Below are positions 1 to 9,205 of a DNA stretch of 64,000 bases, piece by piece. Location of the stretch: contig NZ_CP098400.1 of NCBI RefSeq assembly GCF_023674465.1, forward strand, positions 1,350,801 to 1,414,800, read 5' to 3'. Made by a program: the position numbers and the translations under genes. The notes beneath the pieces are model-generated. The model saw only the letters and a list, made by a program, of their open reading frames with translations. It searched no databases and was not told the origin of the DNA. Each line of letters starts with the position of its first letter. Position 1 is the stretch's first letter. Source of the stretch: Xiashengella succiniciproducens. GTDB lineage: Bacteria > Bacteroidota > Bacteroidia > Bacteroidales > Marinilabiliaceae.

Positions 1-1145
1 AGGGATTGAGCAAGGAGGAGGCCGAGAAGCAGTCAACTCTTATGGAAGAAGCCCGTGAAATGCTGCGCAAGTGGGAAGCCGGTGATGAGGAGGTTGTAAG
101 TCTGTGGAAGATGATGAACAGTTGGGTTTACGAAGGTTTTGATATTACTTACAAGAACCTGGGTGTTGATTTCGACATTATATATTATGAGTCTGATACC
201 TATTCAATAGGACGTGATAAGGTGCTTGAAGGTCTTGAGAAGGGTCTTTTCTACAAGAAGGATGACGGCAGCGTATGGGCAGATTTGACTGATCAGGGGC
301 TTGATGAAAAGCTGTTGCTCAGGGCTGATGGTACTTCTGTATATATGACACAGGATATTGGTACTGCCAAACTAAGGTTTGACAAGTACAAGATTGACAA
401 GATGGTCTATGTAGTGGGTAATGAACAGGACTATCACTTCAAGGTCCTTTCAATACTGCTGGACAAGTTGGGTTTTGAATGGGGTAAGGACCTCGTTCAC
501 TTCAGCTACGGTATGGTTGAACTACCCGAAGGTAAGATGAAATCACGCGAAGGTACTGTGGTTGATGCAGACGACCTGATGGAAGAGATGATCAATACCT
601 CACGTGAAATGTCCAGGGAACTCGGTAAACTAGAGGGATATACGGAGGAGGAAGCCGAGCAGGTGTATCGTATGGTTGCCCTTGGCGCACTCAAATACTT
701 TATCCTGAAGGTTGACCCCAGAAAGAATATGACCTTCAATCCCAAGGAGTCTATTGATTTTAACGGTAATACCGGACCATTTATTCAATATACCCACGCC
801 AGGATCAAGTCTATCTTCAGAAAAGCTGCTGACAAAGGCATTCCGTGGAGCGGTTCGGCACCCTCAAATGTTACTCTCAACGAAAAGGAAAACAACCTAG
901 TACGCAGTATCGCGGTATTCCCCAATGTTGTTAAGGAAGCCGGTGCTGCTTTCAGTCCGGCTGTAATAGCCAACTATGTCTACGAACTGGCAAAGGAATA
1001 TAACCAGTTTTACCACGACAGTCCTATTCTTTACGAGGAAAATGCAGATCTGCGTGAGATGAGACTTTCGCTCAGTCATGCAGTTGCCGAGGTAATCAAA
1101 AAGGGAATGTGGCTGCTTGGCATCGATGTGCCGGAGCGTATGTAA
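1..1145 (+). CDS. argS: Arginyl-tRNA synthetase, C-terminal part (5' end outside window)
   Basis: Class I aminoacyl-tRNA synthetase that charges tRNA-Arg. The reading frame is open from the first bases, so the gene starts upstream of the window and the HIGH-motif region is missing. About 380 residues are visible. They contain the catalytic-domain stretch with YVVGNEQDYHFKVL, the KMSKS-equivalent KMKSREGTVVDADDL and the C-terminal alpha-helical DALR anticodon-binding domain (GNTGPFIQYTHARIKSI, then the helical bundle, ending GIDVPERM). This end matches the usual ArgRS C-terminus. The TTG near base 6 is an internal codon, not a start. A GC-rich hairpin follows at 1194-1218. Confidence 0.95.
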   Translation, partial: GLSKEEAEKQSTLMEEAREMLRKWEAGDEEVVSLWKMMNSWVYEGFDITYKNLGVDFDIIYYESDTYSIGRDKVLEGLEKGLFYKKDDGSVWADLTDQGLDEKLLLRADGTSVYMTQDIGTAKLRFDKYKIDKMVYVVGNEQDYHFKVLSILLDKLGFEWGKDLVHFSYGMVELPEGKMKSREGTVVDADDLMEEMINTSREMSRELGKLEGYTEEEAEQVYRMVALGALKYFILKVDPRKNMTFNPKESIDFNGNTGPFIQYTHARIKSIFRKAADKGIPWSGSAPSNVTLNEKENNLVRSIAVFPNVVKEAGAAFSPAVIANYVYELAKEYNQFYHDSPILYEENADLREMRLSLSHAVAEVIKKGMWLLGIDVPERM

Positions 1146-1193
1146 TTTGATTACTACCTGAAAAACCACTAGATTTAGGGATTTCAATATTTC

Positions 1194-1218
1194 TCCGGGC
1201 CATGTATTTTGGCCCGGA
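1194..1218 (+). terminator. Hairpin after argS
   Basis: Arms tccgggcc (1194-1201) and ggcccgga (1211-1218) are perfectly complementary around a 9-nt loop. No clear T-tract follows, so this is either a weak terminator or an mRNA 3' stem. It lies 20 bases before the next start codon. Confidence 0.45.
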
Positions 1219-1236
1219 AATAATACTTTGTGAAAA

Positions 1237-2634
1237 ATGGAGAAAGAAGTAGCGAAATCCGGAAAAAAATCTCTCTGGAACCCCATCAGAAAGTGGTTTT
1301 TTGTTATCCACAAATGGGCAGGTATTGTAAGTGCCCTGATTCTGTTTGTCGTATGCCTCACCGGAACCATTTACACCTTTCAGGAAGATATTATCAGGTG
1401 TCTTAACAAGGAAAAGTACATTGTTAAGGCAGTAGACGGTACCAGTCCCATTAGCATAGAAGATGCCGTACAAAAGGTAAAGGAGGCAACGGGAGTTGCC
1501 CCCCGCTTTATCAATATTCCTTATTCTTCAGACAATGTATGGATTGCCAATGTCGTAACTCCTGAGGGAGGACGTAGAGGTACCAACTACTTTGTAAACC
1601 AGTTTACCGGTGTTGTTTCAGAAGGCGGCAACCTGAGGGGACAGGCCTTCTTTATGACTGTGTTCCGCCTGCACAGATGGCTATTACTGGATACTGCAAT
1701 TGGCCGCCCTATTGTGGGTTGGGCAACCATTATAATGATCCTGCTCGTAGTAAGTGGTATTGTGCTGTGGTTTCCCCGTAAACTGAAGAACATTGCCAGG
1801 AGACTTAAGATAATGTGGAACGGAGGTTCTTACAGGTTAACTTACGACCTGCATAATGTGCTGGGTTTTTACACTGCAATTCTGGTGCTGATTATGTCAG
1901 TTACAGGATTGTTCTGGTCCTTTGATTGGTCACGCAAGGCCATTTATGGAGTGCTGGGAGTTGAAGCACCGGGTGGACCGGGAGGACCACAGGGTGGTGG
2001 AGCAGGCCAGGGACAGGGTGCCAGATCCGGTGGTGCCAGATCCGGTGGTGCCGGATCAGGTCAGGACGGTTATAAGGCAGGTGGGGAGCGTGGTGAGAGA
2101 GTAGGGCAGCGCAGTGAAGGCCGTGGTGAAAGAAGAGGAGAGGCTGCCCGGGGACAACGTCGTGGTAGTGGAAGGTCAGTTGAGGCTCAGGCTGCTTCCG
2201 GTGGTGATATCACAGTTGCTCAGACAGACCCGGCTGATACTGTAGTGGACAGTACTGCAGTTGGCCTCACTGCTGATTATATAGCATTTGCGCAGCTGAT
2301 AGAGGCTGCAAATAAGGAATTCTCATATAAGGGCAATCTCAGGATTACTATCCCATCTGAGGAAGATGAGACTGTAAGTATTTCAAAATCGGGCGCAGCC
2401 TTCTTCGCACGTGCAGGAAGTGATAATATTGTTATCTCAAGGGTTAGTGGCGAGGTTGTGAAAGTTGACCGTTACTCAGACAAACCGCTAAACCAGCGTA
2501 TTGCATCATCAATTCGGGCCATACATACAGGTGAGATTTTCGGTACTTTTTCGAAGATATTGTACTTTATTGCCTGTCTTATTGCAGCTTCTCTGCCTGT
2601 TACCGGACTTATAATGTGGATCAAGAAGTGGTGA
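1237..2634 (+). CDS. PepSY-associated TM helix protein with Gly/Arg-rich insertion
   Basis: Inner-membrane protein of the PepSY_TM (iron-regulated membrane protein) family, 465 aa. The N-terminal helix (about residues 22-45, HKWAGIVSALILFVVCLTGT) has the family's HxW start. A PepSY-like extracytoplasmic region follows, then further helices at about residues 160-180 and 205-230 and a last helix near the C-terminus (ILYFIACLIAASLPVTGLIMW). Residues about 245-325 are a low-complexity Gly/Arg/Gln/Ser segment that includes a 15-bp triplicated repeat. The family is often linked to ferric-siderophore handling together with TonB-dependent receptors, and one lies convergent just downstream. The iron role is inference from family and neighbour. 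Confidence 0.8.
   Translation: MEKEVAKSGKKSLWNPIRKWFFVIHKWAGIVSALILFVVCLTGTIYTFQEDIIRCLNKEKYIVKAVDGTSPISIEDAVQKVKEATGVAPRFINIPYSSDNVWIANVVTPEGGRRGTNYFVNQFTGVVSEGGNLRGQAFFMTVFRLHRWLLLDTAIGRPIVGWATIIMILLVVSGIVLWFPRKLKNIARRLKIMWNGGSYRLTYDLHNVLGFYTAILVLIMSVTGLFWSFDWSRKAIYGVLGVEAPGGPGGPQGGGAGQGQGARSGGARSGGAGSGQDGYKAGGERGERVGQRSEGRGERRGEAARGQRRGSGRSVEAQAASGGDITVAQTDPADTVVDSTAVGLTADYIAFAQLIEAANKEFSYKGNLRITIPSEEDETVSISKSGAAFFARAGSDNIVISRVSGEVVKVDRYSDKPLNQRIASSIRAIHTGEIFGTFSKILYFIACLIAASLPVTGLIMWIKKW
2017..2061 (+). repeat. Three tandem 15-bp repeats inside the PepSY gene
   Basis: Units ggtgccagatccggt (2017-2031 and 2032-2046, identical) and ggtgccggatcaggt (2047-2061) encode GARSG, GARSG and GAGSG. 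The copy number is in frame and could change by slippage without breaking the gene. Confidence 0.85.
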
Positions 2635-2720
2635 AAGCTTGGAGTCAGATTATCGGGAGTCTGTCAGGGGAATAAGAAACTGACAAATTAAAGGGGGCGT
2701 CTGGGGTGCTTAATACTTAC

Positions 2721-5150
2721 CTAGAACTTTCCAGTCAGTTTTATATTAATCCTGCGGGAGGTGAGGTAGTTGGGTACCGCATACTGCCTGTTGTACACAT
2801 CCGTTACCCAGTAATACGAGATAGTATTGTTTATATCGGGCAGGTTGAAGACCTCGATACCCAGCCACAGGTTTTTCATATAGCTGTTGTGCTGTTGCTT
2901 ATTTGCATTTCTCCTGCTCAATAAGTCGTACGAGAATCCGATATCAACCCTTCTGTAGGGAGGCATACGATATGTAGCCTTGTATCTGTCGGTTCTGGGA
3001 GGACCAAAGGGTAGTCCTGATCCATAGAAAAAGCTTAGGTGGGCCTTAAACTCAGGATTATGCGGCAGCTTGTCCTGCAGGAATAGGGAGAAGTTTACCC
3101 TCTGGTCGGAGGGTCTTGGGATAAAGCCCGGAGATCCGGCTCTGGCCGGATCGTCCCAGGTATCGCCGCTAATATCCTCTTCGCTCTTCATTATCGACAG
3201 AGTAGCCCATGATTCTTCACCAGGAACCAGTTCCCCGTTAATCTTGAAATCGACACCCGTTGTATAGCCCTGGGCTTCATTTTCACCTGAGTAAACTATC
3301 CTTACATTGTCAATGTGATAGGGTATCAGGCGATCCAGATACTTGTAATAGAGTTCGGTAGTAAACTTAAAGGGCCGCTCTGCAATAGCGAAATGGTAGT
3401 CGTAGCCTGCCACTAAGTGAATTGAGCGCTGGGAACTGATCTCTTCGTTGATAGAGCTGTCCTGGCGTCGCATTTCTCTAAACATTGGGGATTGGTTGTA
3501 CACACCTCCTGAAAGACGGTAGCGGCTACTGCGACCTTCTGGAAGGTAGCTTAGCAGGATTCGTGGACTGATAGTAGTTTCATCATTGAATGACAACCAG
3601 GTTGCTCTGATTCCAGCATCCAGGTTTAGGCGTCCCTTTGCGAGTTGCCATGTAAATACCTTCTTTATAAAAGCCGATAGCCTGTGATTGCTAAGAGTAT
3701 TTCGCCCGTGGATTGAATATGCAAGTTCAAGTCTGTCATCATGTTGGGGTATGGAGTAATCAGCAGAGTCTATTCTTTCCCACTCTGTGATTCTGTCGCG
3801 GAACTGCTCATGTCGGTACTGCAGTCCCCATGAGGTAAGGCTGTTTCCCCTATGTTTTCCTTCGAGGTTGATTGCATTGACTGTACCAAAGAGGTCATTG
3901 CGTGCATAGCGGTGGAAGCCTCCGACAGCTATCTGTTCACCTTCTGTTCCATCACCAAAAGGGTCTTCAAGCTCATGCATCCAGTACTCGGAAATAATAT
4001 CGTAGGTCTCCTCTTCGTAGGTGCGGAAGCCACTGGTTGTCAGTTTGTACTGGCTTAAGCCCCGGCTGTAATTTGCCGACACGGCAGCATAGCCGGTTTC
4101 AAAGCTGTCATCCTCCCTTCCGAGGAAGTAAACCCTGAGTCGCTTGATATCTGAGATGGTTCCAAAGGTTGTTTCCCTCGACTGTGGCTGGAAGCGGTAA
4201 CGATTGGATGAATAATATCCCAGCACATCGAAGGATAGGGCAGGGGAGGACTGGTAACTAATAAAGGTCTGGATATCTGTGAAATTGGGATGGTAGTACC
4301 CCTTTTCTTCGAGTGTTCCCAGCAGGTAACGGTTTGTCTTATATCTGGCACCTCCTATCCATGACAATTTACCGTCACGTCCGGTACCTTCGAGGTGGAG
4401 GGAGGCTCCAAGCATACCGGCAGAGATGCTGCCTGCGTGTTCTTTTGGGCGCTTGTAGTTTATGTCGAGTACCGAACTCATCTTATCGCCATAGGAGGCG
4501 CTGAAGCCTCCGGCTGAGAACTCGACAGACTCTACTAGGTCGGGATTTACAAAACTAAGACCTTCCTGTTGCCCGGAGTGGATCAGGAAGGGGCGGTAAA
4601 CCTCCACACCGTTGACAGTCACCATGTTTTCGTCAAAATTGCCCCCTCTGACCCGATACTGACTGCTGAGTTCGCTGGAAGATGTAACCCCCATTTGCGA
4701 GCGTACCAGTGACTCAATGGAGTGCCCTGCTACCGATGGTATGGTGCGGATATGTGAAATATCCAGCTGCTGATTATTTATTTCAGTAGGTCCGTGCCCT
4801 TCCACATCTACCTGATCGATGAGATAGGCATCCTTCTCGAGTGTGATGGCTAGGGGAAACACAGTGTTGTCACCTATGCAGACCTTCCGGGTCTTAAATC
4901 CAAGTGACCTAATCTCAAAGCAAAATGGCAGAAGGGCATCGGTGGTAAATGAAAAGCTGCCATTCTCACTACTTGTAGTATGTATGGCGAGGGAGTCGGA
5001 TATTATATGGACGTAAGGCAGGGGGCTGTCTGCTGTATCGCTTACCGAGCCTGTCACCGTGACAGCCAGGGATGCGGACTGCTGTCCGCAGACCCTCGTT
5101 GGCATCAGTAAAATAGAAGTAAGAAGCAGGGTAAACGCGCTAAGCCTCAT
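2721..5150 (-). CDS. TonB-dependent outer-membrane receptor with carboxypeptidase-like domain
   Basis: Outer-membrane active transporter, 809 aa, ligand unknown. It has a signal peptide (residues 1 to about 22, ending VCG), then a carboxypeptidase-D regulatory-like beta-sandwich (about 28-110, VTGSVSDTADSPLPYVHI), a plug domain (about 130-230, with YRVRGGNFDENMVTVNGVEV) and a 22-strand-type barrel ending in a C-terminal Phe (INIKLTGKF). No SusD partner is adjacent, which argues against a SusCD glycan system. It is convergent with the PepSY protein, which hints at iron or siderophore uptake, but the substrate cannot be read from the sequence. Confidence 0.88.
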   Translation of the reverse strand: MRLSAFTLLLTSILLMPTRVCGQQSASLAVTVTGSVSDTADSPLPYVHIISDSLAIHTTSSENGSFSFTTDALLPFCFEIRSLGFKTRKVCIGDNTVFPLAITLEKDAYLIDQVDVEGHGPTEINNQQLDISHIRTIPSVAGHSIESLVRSQMGVTSSSELSSQYRVRGGNFDENMVTVNGVEVYRPFLIHSGQQEGLSFVNPDLVESVEFSAGGFSASYGDKMSSVLDINYKRPKEHAGSISAGMLGASLHLEGTGRDGKLSWIGGARYKTNRYLLGTLEEKGYYHPNFTDIQTFISYQSSPALSFDVLGYYSSNRYRFQPQSRETTFGTISDIKRLRVYFLGREDDSFETGYAAVSANYSRGLSQYKLTTSGFRTYEEETYDIISEYWMHELEDPFGDGTEGEQIAVGGFHRYARNDLFGTVNAINLEGKHRGNSLTSWGLQYRHEQFRDRITEWERIDSADYSIPQHDDRLELAYSIHGRNTLSNHRLSAFIKKVFTWQLAKGRLNLDAGIRATWLSFNDETTISPRILLSYLPEGRSSRYRLSGGVYNQSPMFREMRRQDSSINEEISSQRSIHLVAGYDYHFAIAERPFKFTTELYYKYLDRLIPYHIDNVRIVYSGENEAQGYTTGVDFKINGELVPGEESWATLSIMKSEEDISGDTWDDPARAGSPGFIPRPSDQRVNFSLFLQDKLPHNPEFKAHLSFFYGSGLPFGPPRTDRYKATYRMPPYRRVDIGFSYDLLSRRNANKQQHNSYMKNLWLGIEVFNLPDINNTISYYWVTDVYNRQYAVPNYLTSRRINIKLTGKF

Positions 5151-5228
5151 TGTTAATAGTATTTACACAAAGCTATAAAAGTTTCAGTAATACTTCCGTA
5201 GCCCATACCTATAAAAGAACTGTTGTCC

Positions 5229-5259
5229 TTGTTTTTCCAGTCCTCATAATCTATATTTG
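5229..5259 (+). promoter_or_regulatory. Bacteroidota-type promoter for ileS
   Basis: A -33 TTG at 5229-5231 and a -7 box TATATTTG at 5252-5259 are separated by 20 nt, close to the TTTG-N19-TAnnTTTG consensus. The leader to the ileS ATG at 5301 would be about 35 nt. Confidence 0.7.
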
Positions 5260-5300
5260 TACGATTTTTTAACAAGCACTCAAATTAGCTTCAAATTAAG

Positions 5301-8300
5301 ATGAGCAGAAAATTTCCTGAATACAAGGAGCTTGATCTTTCCGGCATAAATAAAGAGGTGCTGGAGCTATGGGATAAGAACGATACTTTTAAACAGAGTT
5401 TAAAGGAACGTGAGGGATGTCCATCCTTTGTTTTTTATGAAGGACCGCCATCAGCCAACGGTATGCCCGGTATTCACCACGTGATGGCTCGTACCGTAAA
5501 GGATGTGATTTGCCGCTACAAGACCCAGAAGGGTTTTCTGGTACATCGCAAGGCGGGATGGGATACCCACGGATTGCCTGTTGAACTTGGAGTTGAACAA
5601 AGGCTTGGTATTAGGAAAGACGATATAGGCAAGAAAATCTCTGTGGCTGAATACAACAAGGCATGCCGCAGTGATGTGATGAAATATACCGATATGTGGG
5701 AGGATCTGACCAGCAGGATGGGCTACTGGGTTGACATGGATGATCCCTATATCACTTATGACAACCGTTATATTGAAACCCTCTGGTGGATGCTCAGCGA
5801 GCTTCACAAGAAGGGATATCTATACAAAGGATATACTATACAACCATATTCACCAGCAGCAGGTACCGGACTTAGCACCCACGAGCTTAACCAGCCGGGA
5901 TGCTACCGTGATGTAAAGGATACAACCTGTACTGCTCAGTTTAAGGTGATCAGGAATGAGAAGTCCGAGTTTTTGTTTGCCGGTGTTGATACAGACCTGT
6001 TTATCCTGGCCTGGACCACTACTCCATGGACACTGCCATCCAATACAGCATTGGCAGTAGGTGCTGACATTAGCTATGTTAAGGTTAAGACCTTTAATCC
6101 CTATACTGGTTCACCGATACGTGTAATCCTTGCTGAAGACCTTGTAGGTGCATATTTCAATATGAAGGATGCCGAACTCAGCATGGAGGATTACAAACCG
6201 GGTGACAAGCATATCCCGTTCAGGATTCTTGATGGGAAATATACAGGAGCCCAACTGGAGGGTGTGCGTTACGAGCAACTGATGCCATGGGTAAAGCCGG
6301 AAGGTGATGCTTTCAGGGTAATTGTAGGTGACTTTGTTACCACCAGCGACGGTACAGGTATCGTGCATATAGCACCGACCTTTGGTGCGGATGACGACAG
6401 GGCTGCCCGTCAGGCAGGGGTTAGTCCGCTACTGATGATCGACAAGGATGGCAAGCGTCAGCCCATGGTTGACCGTAACGGTCGTTTCTTCAGGATTGAG
6501 GACCTGCATCCCGACTTTGTGGCTAAGAGTGTAAATGTAGAGAAGTACTCCGAGTTTGCCGGCCGCTATGTCAAGAATGCCTATGATGAGAGGCTGACAG
6601 ATGAAGATGCCACCCTGGATGTGGATCTGTCTGTTATGCTCAAGAAAGAAGACAGAGCCTTTAAAGTAGGAAAGCATATTCACAGTTATCCGCATTGCTG
6701 GCGAACTGACAAGCCGGTATTGTACTACCCACTTGACAGCTGGTTTATCCGAACTACAGCCTTGCGCGAAAGGATGATAGAGCTGAACAATACTATCAAC
6801 TGGAAGCCTGCAAGCACCGGTAGCGGTCGTTTTGGTAAGTGGCTTGAAAACCTGGTGGACTGGAATCTTAGCAGGTCTCGTTACTGGGGTACTCCGCTGC
6901 CTATCTGGCGTACCGAGGATGGAAGTCAGGAACTGTGTATCGGTTCGGTAGAACAGCTTTTCAGTGAGATAGAAAAGTCTGTAAAGGCCGGTCTGATGAA
7001 AAAGAACCCATTCGAAGGCTTCGTACCGGGTGACTACAGCAAGGAAAACTATGAGAAGATAGACCTTCACAGACCTTATGTGGATGAGATCATTCTTGTA
7101 AGCGATGAAGGAAAAGCAATGTACAGGGAGCCGGACCTTATCGACGTTTGGTTTGACTCAGGTGCCATGCCTTATGCACAAATGCATTATCCCTTCGAGT
7201 CTAAGGATAATCTGCCCTTCCCGGCAGATTTCATAGCCGAAGGTGTGGACCAGACCCGTGGCTGGTTCTTTACCCTGCATGCACTGGCTACCCTGCTTTT
7301 TGACTCAGTAGCATTCAAAAATATTATATCAAACGGTCTTGTACTTGACAAGAACGGCAATAAGATGTCTAAGCGTCTTGGCAATGCTGTAGATCCTTTT
7401 GCAGTGATTGAGCAGTACGGATCAGATCCGCTGCGTTGGTATATGATGACCAACTCACAGCCATGGGATAACCTGAAATTTGATATTTCAGGTGTTGATG
7501 AGGTCAAGCGCAAGTTCTTTGGCACATTATACAACACCTATTCATTCTTCTCGCTCTATGCCAATGTTGACGGTTTCGTTCCGGGTGCAGAGGAAGTTCC
7601 CGTTGCCGAACGCCCAGAGATAGACCGCTGGATTATTTCAGTTCTCAACAGTCTGGTCAAGGAAGTAGAGAATGCTTATAGCAGTTATGAACCAACACGT
7701 GCCGGACGTGCATTACAGGATTTCGTAATCGAAAACCTGAGCAACTGGTATGTAAGGCTTAACAGGAAGAGGTTCTGGGCAGGTGAGTACAACAAGGACA
7801 AGATTGCTGCCTATCAGACCCTATACACCTGTCTGAAGACTGTTGCCGTTTTGTCTGCACCGATTGCTCCTTTCTTTATGGAGAAGTTGTATCTGGACCT
7901 TACAGGAGAAAACAAGTCAGTTCACCTCGCCATGATGCCCGAGTGTAATGAGGCGCTGATAGACCTTGGCCTAGAAGAACGTATGAGCTATGCCCAGCAG
8001 ATATCATCAATGGTTCTGGCACTGCGCAGAAAGGTAAGTATCAAGGTTCGCCAGCCCCTGCAGAAGATTATGATTCCCGATATGGGAGTGTCATTCAGGG
8101 AGCAAATTGACAAGATCAAGGATCTGGTTCTGTCAGAAGTAAATGTCAAGGAGCTTGAATATCTGGCAGATGACAGCGGAGTCCTTGTCAAGAAGATAAA
8201 ACCCAACTTCAAGACGCTGGGACCGAAACATGGAAAGCTGATGAAAGGTATAGCCGCTGTTGTAAATACCCTGACACCGGCAGAGATCACCCATTTTGAG

Positions 8301-8723
8301 CGAGAGGGGCGTTTTGAGGTAGAGGTAGAAGGATCAAAGATCGAACTGCTGGCCGAGGATGTCGAAATAATCAGTGAGGATATACCCGGCTGGCTTGTAG
8401 CAAATGAAGGAAAACTAACAGTTGCTTTGGATATCACCATTACTGAGGAATTACGTCAGGAAGGTCTGGCACGGGAATTGGTAAATCGAATTCAGAATAT
8501 CCGTAAGGATAGCGGTTTTGAAATTACTGATAAGATTGAACTCTACATCAGGAAACATGAGGCAATCAACAATGCAGTAATGAACTTTACCGGTTATATC
8601 GGAACCCAGACTCTAGCACCAAAAATCAGTCTGGTGGATGAATGTAACGATTCTGCAGCTATTGTCGTAGAACTGGACTCAGATATAGAGACAGCGATAT
8701 TGGTGAAGAAGATAAGTAACTGA
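5301..8723 (+). CDS. ileS: Isoleucyl-tRNA synthetase, long type with GIHH signature
   Basis: Charges tRNA-Ile. At 1140 aa it is longer than the roughly 940-residue E. coli type. Visible parts are the class I signature (ANGMPGIHH, residues 52-60), the editing domain (about 190-410, with the WTTTPWTLPSNTALAV stretch), KMSKR (about 688-692), the anticodon-binding helical domain and a long C-terminal extension. The signature reads GIHH where the classical motif reads HxGH, so the first and third positions are swapped. This change is associated with type 2 IleRS and mupirocin insensitivity. The gene starts a probable operon with the DksA-like gene (18-bp gap) and lspA. Confidence 0.97.
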   Translation: MSRKFPEYKELDLSGINKEVLELWDKNDTFKQSLKEREGCPSFVFYEGPPSANGMPGIHHVMARTVKDVICRYKTQKGFLVHRKAGWDTHGLPVELGVEQRLGIRKDDIGKKISVAEYNKACRSDVMKYTDMWEDLTSRMGYWVDMDDPYITYDNRYIETLWWMLSELHKKGYLYKGYTIQPYSPAAGTGLSTHELNQPGCYRDVKDTTCTAQFKVIRNEKSEFLFAGVDTDLFILAWTTTPWTLPSNTALAVGADISYVKVKTFNPYTGSPIRVILAEDLVGAYFNMKDAELSMEDYKPGDKHIPFRILDGKYTGAQLEGVRYEQLMPWVKPEGDAFRVIVGDFVTTSDGTGIVHIAPTFGADDDRAARQAGVSPLLMIDKDGKRQPMVDRNGRFFRIEDLHPDFVAKSVNVEKYSEFAGRYVKNAYDERLTDEDATLDVDLSVMLKKEDRAFKVGKHIHSYPHCWRTDKPVLYYPLDSWFIRTTALRERMIELNNTINWKPASTGSGRFGKWLENLVDWNLSRSRYWGTPLPIWRTEDGSQELCIGSVEQLFSEIEKSVKAGLMKKNPFEGFVPGDYSKENYEKIDLHRPYVDEIILVSDEGKAMYREPDLIDVWFDSGAMPYAQMHYPFESKDNLPFPADFIAEGVDQTRGWFFTLHALATLLFDSVAFKNIISNGLVLDKNGNKMSKRLGNAVDPFAVIEQYGSDPLRWYMMTNSQPWDNLKFDISGVDEVKRKFFGTLYNTYSFFSLYANVDGFVPGAEEVPVAERPEIDRWIISVLNSLVKEVENAYSSYEPTRAGRALQDFVIENLSNWYVRLNRKRFWAGEYNKDKIAAYQTLYTCLKTVAVLSAPIAPFFMEKLYLDLTGENKSVHLAMMPECNEALIDLGLEERMSYAQQISSMVLALRRKVSIKVRQPLQKIMIPDMGVSFREQIDKIKDLVLSEVNVKELEYLADDSGVLVKKIKPNFKTLGPKHGKLMKGIAAVVNTLTPAEITHFEREGRFEVEVEGSKIELLAEDVEIISEDIPGWLVANEGKLTVALDITITEELRQEGLARELVNRIQNIRKDSGFEITDKIELYIRKHEAINNAVMNFTGYIGTQTLAPKISLVDECNDSAAIVVELDSDIETAILVKKISN

Positions 8724-8741
8724 CCCTAAATACTAATAGAT

Positions 8742-9119
8742 ATGAGCGAAAAAACCAGGTATTCTGACGCCGAACTTCAGGAGTTCAAGGAGATTATTAT
8801 TGCGAAGCTTACAAAAGCCAGGAGCGATTATGAACTGCTGAAAAACACCATAACTCTCGAGGATGGTAATGACACTCAGGACACTTCACCTACATTCAAG
8901 GTTCTTGAAGAAGGTGCAGCCGTTCTGTCTAAAGAGGAAGCCGGAAAACTGGCTCAAAGACAGCAGAAGTTTATTCAGCACCTGCAGGCTGCCTTAGTTC
9001 GCATCGAGAACAAGACCTATGGTATCTGCCGGGAAACAGGTAAGCTGATACCTAAAGAACGTCTACGTGCAGTGCCCCACGCCACGTTGAGCATTGACGC
9101 AAAGAAGAACCAGAGGTAA
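8742..9119 (+). CDS. TraR/DksA-family protein with degenerate zinc finger
   Basis: A 125-aa small regulator of the DksA/TraR fold, expected to act in the RNA polymerase secondary channel. An N-terminal coiled-coil-like helical region (about 8-90) is followed by the zinc-finger segment (YGICRETGKLIPKERL, about 93-108). Only one of the four zinc-binding cysteines remains in the entire protein. The second CxxC position reads PHATLS, so a metal-free finger is likely. The gene lies between ileS and lspA. Confidence 0.85.
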   Translation: MSEKTRYSDAELQEFKEIIIAKLTKARSDYELLKNTITLEDGNDTQDTSPTFKVLEEGAAVLSKEEAGKLAQRQQKFIQHLQAALVRIENKTYGICRETGKLIPKERLRAVPHATLSIDAKKNQR

Positions 9120-9205
9120 ACCTGAACCCATCCGTCAGTTGTGGTGGAGTAAATGATGAACTCATCATTTACGTGTGGAGTTGTCAACTTTTTTAGAAAC
9201 TTAAA

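Noticed and set aside
897..1473. Minus-strand ORFs across the argS/PepSY junction
   Set aside because: They overlap two real genes and show no family features.
6429..7070. 213-aa minus-strand ORF inside ileS
   Set aside because: Antisense to a well-defined coding region, with no recognisable domain; a shadow.
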